9,579 nucleotides of DNA, taken from NCBI GenBank assembly GCA_022704885.1, contig JAKJFO010000160.1, forward strand, positions 1 through 9,579. Direction: 5' to 3'. Positions 5,915-9,579 of this stretch are shown here, piece by piece (position 1 is the first letter of the stretch; every line of letters starts with the position of its first letter). The position numbers and the translations under genes were made by a program. Source of the DNA: Candidatus Rifleibacteriota bacterium. Lineage in GTDB: Bacteria > Riflebacteria > Ozemobacteria > Ozemobacterales > Ozemobacteraceae. The notes under the pieces were generated by a model. It worked only from the letters and a program-made list of their open reading frames with translations, did no database searches and was not told where the DNA came from.

Positions 5915-7561
5915 ATGACAATTACATATTATTTCAAAAAACGCTCTGGTTCCGTAATGTTCATGACTGCCGCCTTCGGCGTCGTTTTGCTGGCTGTTAC
6001 TGCACTGGTAACAGATATAGGCTACCTCTATCTTGAGCAGGCACGACTTCAGACTGCAGTAAATGCCGGATGGAAAGCCGGATTCGACCGAATGACACAG
6101 ATCAAGAGCGGCGGAAATCCGATTCTGACCGAAGAGCACAAGACGCAGATAATCCAGCACGTACGTGACGTTATCAAGTCAAACGGCTACACCGACGAAG
6201 AACTCACCGACCTTGAAGTAATTTTTCCCAACGACAATCAGCTGCTCGTCAGGTCAAAAAAAGATGTAGGACTCTTCTTCGCACAGGTCATGGATATCAG
6301 ATCGAAAGAAGTAGATTCCGGCCGTGAAAATCTCGGAGATCTCGGTACAATTATTCCACTCGGCATTCCACACGGAATTACCAGAGATGTCAGCCCGACC
6401 AAGTATCGATTCGAGCCTTTCGCTCCCAACGAAACATTCACCGTTGGCAAAGAATACATTATTAAACTAGGTGAAACTGAAATACCACAGCCTGGCGACG
6501 CACCCTGGGGAGTTATTCCTAAGGACATCAACGACAAAAAGGACTTTGGCTTCGTCATTGGTTCGATTTACACGATCAAGTATGGCAGTGGCCAGCTTAC
6601 TGACGCAGGACAAGGTCTTAACGGAAACTTCGGCGCGCTTGACGTAGACAGCGCTTTTGACGACGGACATGGGGGCGGCGCAAGCGGCAAAGAATATGTT
6701 GATCCTAATGACGGGAGAACTTACGCAGACAATTACGAGGGCTGGATTAAATACGGTTTGAACAAAAACAAATTCCCCGGCCTGAAAATCGGCGATGAGC
6801 TCTGGCCTGAAACCGGAAACATGGCCGGACCCACCCGTGACGGGGTTGAATACCGTATAGAGCATGACATGCTTGACATTAGAATACCAGTGGTACCAAG
6901 CTTCCCAAAAGGTCAGAGTAGCATGGTAACAATTATTGGTTTTCTAAATTTCCGCTTATCAATAGTTGGTGGATCAGGAAATAATGCAACTGTAACAGGC
7001 ACTTATATGGGCAGCGAATATGCAGTTGACAACGCATCTGGCGAGCTCAAGATCAGCTATGGTCGCATCGACCCAGACAACGTATCTGACAATGAATCCC
7101 AGTATCTCGATAACTTCAAATATGGATACAGCGCGCCAGTTGAGTATGGCCAGATGATTCTGCCGGAAAACGGCAATGCAAAGGAACCGACTGCTACAGC
7201 GGTGGCCTATCGCCTGCTGGACAAGGAAGAATCGCCGAAAAAGGTCATAGTTCCGATCACCGAGGTTCCTGAGGAAGTCAACGACAACAACTTTCCCACC
7301 GCTACCGCGACCACCATTTACGATCTTAAGGCTACTGACAGCCCGGAAGGAGAGGCTTACATCGCCAGCTACCCATTCAAAACTTCAGTAAGAGTAACTG
7401 GCTTTGCCGAGTTCAAACTTCTTGACGAAGGCAATTACACCAGAGTCGGCGAAAATTACGAAGATGGCGACAATGGTGATCTCGGCCCGGTCATGCCAGG
7501 TCAGGTGCGCGGCACCTTTGAACGCTACATAGTAGAGCCCGGCAAATACCCAATGCCGTGA
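5915..7561 (+). CDS. TadG-like Flp pilus assembly protein with duplicated C-terminal module
   Basis: This 548-aa protein starts with the TadG N-terminal (Tad-like) signature. Basic residues (KKRSG) are followed by SVMFMTAAFGVVLLAVTALV, a membrane helix at ~14-34. Then comes VTDIGYLYLEQARLQTAVNA, the usual D-G-YLY-LQ-A pattern. The large remainder is extracytoplasmic. Its middle (~148-315) has PLGIP, NGNFGALD, a Gly-rich stretch and a GN.GPT.DGV.YRI segment known from TadG-like proteins of several phyla. The pattern PVVP...GF..F.L...VTGTY (~324-366) recurs as VIVPITEVP...GFAEFKL...VRGTF (~444-535), suggesting an internal duplication. It has no evident von Willebrand A domain, unlike proteobacterial TadG. 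AGGGAG at 5903-5908 lies 6 bases before the ATG. It is last in the operon, 43 bp after the second pseudopilin. Confidence 0.87.
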   Translation: MTITYYFKKRSGSVMFMTAAFGVVLLAVTALVTDIGYLYLEQARLQTAVNAGWKAGFDRMTQIKSGGNPILTEEHKTQIIQHVRDVIKSNGYTDEELTDLEVIFPNDNQLLVRSKKDVGLFFAQVMDIRSKEVDSGRENLGDLGTIIPLGIPHGITRDVSPTKYRFEPFAPNETFTVGKEYIIKLGETEIPQPGDAPWGVIPKDINDKKDFGFVIGSIYTIKYGSGQLTDAGQGLNGNFGALDVDSAFDDGHGGGASGKEYVDPNDGRTYADNYEGWIKYGLNKNKFPGLKIGDELWPETGNMAGPTRDGVEYRIEHDMLDIRIPVVPSFPKGQSSMVTIIGFLNFRLSIVGGSGNNATVTGTYMGSEYAVDNASGELKISYGRIDPDNVSDNESQYLDNFKYGYSAPVEYGQMILPENGNAKEPTATAVAYRLLDKEESPKKVIVPITEVPEEVNDNNFPTATATTIYDLKATDSPEGEAYIASYPFKTSVRVTGFAEFKLLDEGNYTRVGENYEDGDNGDLGPVMPGQVRGTFERYIVEPGKYPMP

Positions 7562-7584
7562 ACTGATTGGTCTTAGCCGTTTAT

Positions 7585-7594
7585 AGCAATTGCT
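7585..7594. repeat. 10-bp palindrome between convergent genes
   Basis: AGCAATTGCT is a perfect palindrome in the 33-bp gap between the tadG-like stop and the peptidase stop. It may mark a weak two-way termination point, but it has no GC-rich stem or clear T-run. Confidence 0.2.
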
Positions 7595-8476
7595 TTAACG
7601 CGACAAAATGACATTCGGCGAGAAATCGCTGAGCAGTGGCTGTTTTGCTGCATTGTCGCGAGGGCCCAGCCTTATTATCTGACCACGCCAGCGTCTCAAA
7701 AAATCTTCGATGCTTATCTCAACCAGTCCCTGCAAAGGGTCAGCGAGAAAAAGCCTGTTGTCACGGCTGCCGATCACCCCGATTGCGTGCTCGACACGGG
7801 CGATACCGACTGAAGTGGTTATTATGAAAGGCATGTTTTCATCGAGGATTTCGCTAAAATTCCTGCTGCTGTAAGCGGCCTGAGGAAATCCAAGATTGCG
7901 GCAGCCTGCGACAGAATGCCCAACCAGCGAGCCAATCAGCAGTGTTTTAACACGGCGGGTCGCTTCATGTTCGCTGACAGGCTCACCATAAAGAGCGCAA
8001 ATAGTCGCCAGAGATGAGGGAATACAGGTTGTCTGCAACGTCTGCAAAATCACGCCGTTGCTGTCGTGCCGCGGTTCGCCGACAAACCAGGCGGCCGGCA
8101 GTATCAACACCGTTTCGACAAGAGTTGTCAGCAGAAAAAGAGTTATGAGCAGCAAATGCCTGATCATTGCCAGGCCGGGCACAGGATGGCGATAAAGTCG
8201 CCCGGCCATAAAACTCAGCAGCAGCAGCTTGCCGACAAATACGATTACCCAGGCCGGTAACGATGGATCAAACGACATTGCCGCCACCAGCAGTCCGTTC
8301 TGCGATGCCAGCAGCATGCAAAAAAAGAAAACCAGAGCAAGAATAATCGGCACCTTCAGTCGCGCTGATGGCGACCGTTGATCCTCAGAATCAGAGCTGG
8401 CAAAAGCTGCTCTGCGGATAACCAGAATCGTGATCAGCAGGCTGGCAATCAGCTTGCAAAAAAACTCGATGTACAA
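7595..8476 (-). CDS. membrane-anchored C39-like cysteine peptidase
   Basis: The 293-aa product has an N-terminal membrane half (~4-21, 42-66, 73-92 and 104-132) and a C-terminal C39-like peptidase domain (~142-272). Within that domain Cys151 is the likely nucleophile, with Gln145 six residues before it as oxyanion residue (QTLQTTC). His230 (HAIGVIG) and Asp246 (ADPLQG) complete the triad. C39 enzymes usually cut after double-glycine leaders and are fused to ABC exporters; here there is no ABC ATPase. The start is TTG at 8476, chosen because AGAGGG (8483-8488) lies six bases upstream and no ATG is suitably placed. It is second in an operon, 21 bp after the DsrE-like gene. It converges on the tadG-like gene, so a role with the pseudopilins is only a guess. 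Which side of the membrane the peptidase faces is not clear from sequence. Confidence 0.8.
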   Translation of the reverse strand: MYIEFFCKLIASLLITILVIRRAAFASSDSEDQRSPSARLKVPIILALVFFFCMLLASQNGLLVAAMSFDPSLPAWVIVFVGKLLLLSFMAGRLYRHPVPGLAMIRHLLLITLFLLTTLVETVLILPAAWFVGEPRHDSNGVILQTLQTTCIPSSLATICALYGEPVSEHEATRRVKTLLIGSLVGHSVAGCRNLGFPQAAYSSRNFSEILDENMPFIITTSVGIARVEHAIGVIGSRDNRLFLADPLQGLVEISIEDFLRRWRGQIIRLGPRDNAAKQPLLSDFSPNVILSR

Positions 8477-8497
8477 ATTATGCCCTCTAACTATGTT

Positions 8498-8854
8498 TCA
8501 GAACGTTAATACCTGCTGGCTGTCGACGACCCATTCGGCAAGGGCTGCCATCGTCGATTTTTCGGCGCCGGCGAAATAGGGCACGTTTTTGTGAATGCCG
8601 CAGCGCGCCATGCAGGTGCCACAAACTTTAACGGCAACGCCTTTAGCGATCAGATCCTTGAGCATCTGGGAAAGATCCTGATCGTAGCCGGCAGGCGGCT
8701 TGCAGGTGTCGCGGGCCATGTCGACCGAGTCATTCATCAGAAAAATCCTGACTTCGTTAGCGGTAGCCTGTAGCTGGCCGGCGAGGCGCAGACCGTTCCA
8801 GGTCACGTCGGTTCCATCATAGGGCGCATGGTTGAAGATAATCAGTACTTTCAT
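8498..8854 (-). CDS. DsrE/DsrF-like sulfur-relay family protein
   Basis: The 118-aa product has the small alpha/beta fold of DsrE-like proteins, which carry or relay persulfide sulfur between partners or act in redox sensing. It starts with a hydrophobic beta strand (KVLIIFNHAPYDG). It ends with a strand leading into VKVCGTCMARCGI, placing Cys78, Cys81 and Cys85 at the usual active-site edge, with Cys51 nearby. The start is the ATG at 8854, because GGAGG lies directly upstream (ACGGAGGCTGAT). The frame stays open to 9001, but that extension is Cys-rich, has no ribosome binding site and overlaps the intergenic palindromes, so I reject it. No dsrAB or tus-like sulfur genes are in the window, so the substrate is unknown. 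It is the first gene of the operon with the C39-like peptidase. Confidence 0.85.
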   Translation of the reverse strand: MKVLIIFNHAPYDGTDVTWNGLRLAGQLQATANEVRIFLMNDSVDMARDTCKPPAGYDQDLSQMLKDLIAKGVAVKVCGTCMARCGIHKNVPYFAGAEKSTMAALAEWVVDSQQVLTF

Positions 8855-8887
8855 ATCAGCCTCCGTTTGATTTATTTCAAAACAGGC

Positions 8888-8975
8888 TTGCATCATTTGC
8901 TGCGAATGCAATAATATATGGCATATGCCACAAACACAAGAAGTATAATGTTTAATCCGCCTGCAATCTTTGCAG
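8888..8975. promoter_or_regulatory. palindrome cluster in a divergent promoter region
   Basis: The 185-bp gap between the divergent DsrE-like gene and the gene at 9040 holds three palindromic sites. They are TTGCAT (8888-8893) with ATGCAA (8906-8911), the perfect 12-mer TGGCATATGCCA (8919-8930) and CTGCAA-TCT-TTGCAG (8961-8975). A TATAAT at 8944-8949 could be a -10 box for the plus-strand gene, although no good -35 is seen. The perfect 12-mer is the best operator candidate; its regulator is unknown. Confidence 0.4.
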
Positions 8976-9039
8976 ATTATTCTACTACTCCACAACCTCA
9001 TCTGCTATCATTATCAGTCATGCCGAAAGGAAAAAGCGT

Positions 9040-9579
9040 ATGAACGGCAGAGATTATCTGGCCAGTGAACTGAAAAAATACAGCTGCATCTGTTATTACC
9101 CGTCTTCGGGCACCGATCTGAGCAATCTCGATTACTTCGGGTCAGGCCGCAAACTCTGGAGCGAGAGAGTCGAAGGCGTGCAGCCGCAAGAATCGTCTGA
9201 AAAAGCCAGTTTGCAGCAAGAACCAGACTTGTACATTCACACAGATGTAAACTTTTATCAGGAATTTTCAGCCGGCAGCGATCTTGAACCGGAAGACTGC
9301 GGCATGCACGGCAGCCTCGAAGTTATCTCATTCAGAGAACTGCCACAGATCGACAAGCCTAACCGCATTTGTGATAATCGCGATTTCAGCGGTAAGTGTT
9401 TTGAATACAAACTGCGCGTATGGGGTTCAGATAAGACGCTTACGCTGATTTACTGCATTTGCGAAAACGAGTCTTTTGTCGCCGACATTCTGCTCAAATA
9501 TGGCATCAAAGTTGAGTATGTCTGGTCGCGCAACTGGTATGGCACGCACACTTACGGCACCTGGCTCGCCAATATTCTC
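9040..9579 (+). CDS. hypothetical protein, 3' end cut by the window
   Basis: The frame is open from ATG 9040 to the last base (180 codons, no stop), so the protein continues past the window. AAGGA about 10 bases upstream supports the start. I do not recognise the family with confidence. The visible part has no signal peptide or membrane segment. It is rich in aromatic residues and cysteines and has strongly patterned stretches such as YYPSSGTDLSNLDYFGSG (19-36), DLYIHTDVNFYQEF (63-76), CGMHG (87-91), DFSGKCFEYKLRVWG (115-129) and VWSRNWYGTHTYGTW (161-175). A low-complexity, Gln/Ser/Glu-rich insert at ~45-62 separates the first two blocks. The dense invariant-looking aromatics suggest a conserved globular cytoplasmic domain. 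It is divergent from the DsrE-like operon and may share its control region. Confidence 0.75.
   Translation, partial: MNGRDYLASELKKYSCICYYPSSGTDLSNLDYFGSGRKLWSERVEGVQPQESSEKASLQQEPDLYIHTDVNFYQEFSAGSDLEPEDCGMHGSLEVISFRELPQIDKPNRICDNRDFSGKCFEYKLRVWGSDKTLTLIYCICENESFVADILLKYGIKVEYVWSRNWYGTHTYGTWLANIL

Noticed and set aside
8855..9001. N-terminal extension of the DsrE-like protein
   Set aside because: The ATG at 8854 has a strong GGAGG; the extension crosses the palindrome cluster and has no start signal of its own.

Overview
The window is a bacterial chromosomal segment with no rRNA, tRNA or CRISPR array. Host-type genes are of moderate GC. The first ~2.5 kb looks more GC-rich and is a mobile element. 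The host genes include a HAMP/PP2C regulator, three Tad-type (Flp) pseudopilin genes, a DsrE-like sulfur-transfer protein and a membrane C39-like peptidase. They point to a free-living or environmental Gram-negative-like bacterium, possibly deltaproteobacterial or of a less-cultured phylum such as Riflebacteria or Lentisphaerae. I cannot place it firmly from sequence alone.

Region 1 (1-~2500) is an IS91-family element of the two-gene type. It has a tyrosine recombinase (317-1159) and, 7 bp later, an HUH transposase (1167-2246). The ~300 nt in front of these genes is not empty. Bases 1-217 form nested complementary arms: an 8-bp closing helix, two small hairpins and a 24-bp helix carrying a 5-nt bulge that encloses two more hairpins. 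A further stem-loop (251-300) ends just before the recombinase ribosome binding site. This is the strongest candidate for something undescribed, either a structured RNA or a folded single-stranded DNA element tied to the transposon. After the transposase there is ~250 bp without a gene, ending in a palindrome (2469-2500).

Region 2 (2504-4006) is a HAMP-PP2C (SpoIIE/RsbU-type) serine phosphatase. Its reading frame runs without a break into the end of the IS region and lacks a proper start and its first membrane segment, so the element appears to have cut off its 5' end. A hairpin at 4048-4082 probably terminates it and also lies within the last codons of a convergent gene of unknown function (4035-4727, minus strand).

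Region 3 (4728-7561) starts with a ~245-bp AT-rich promoter region. It is followed by a tight operon of two TadE-like pseudopilins and one TadG-like protein with a duplicated C-terminal beta-type module. No tad ATPase, platform or secretin gene is in the window.

Region 4 (7595-8854, minus strand) is a two-gene operon. A DsrE-like protein comes first, then 21 bp later a membrane-anchored C39-like cysteine peptidase that starts at TTG. It converges on tadG. A divergent intergenic region (8855-9039) with several palindromes separates it from the last gene (9040 to the window end, plus strand), which encodes an unrecognised protein cut by the window edge.
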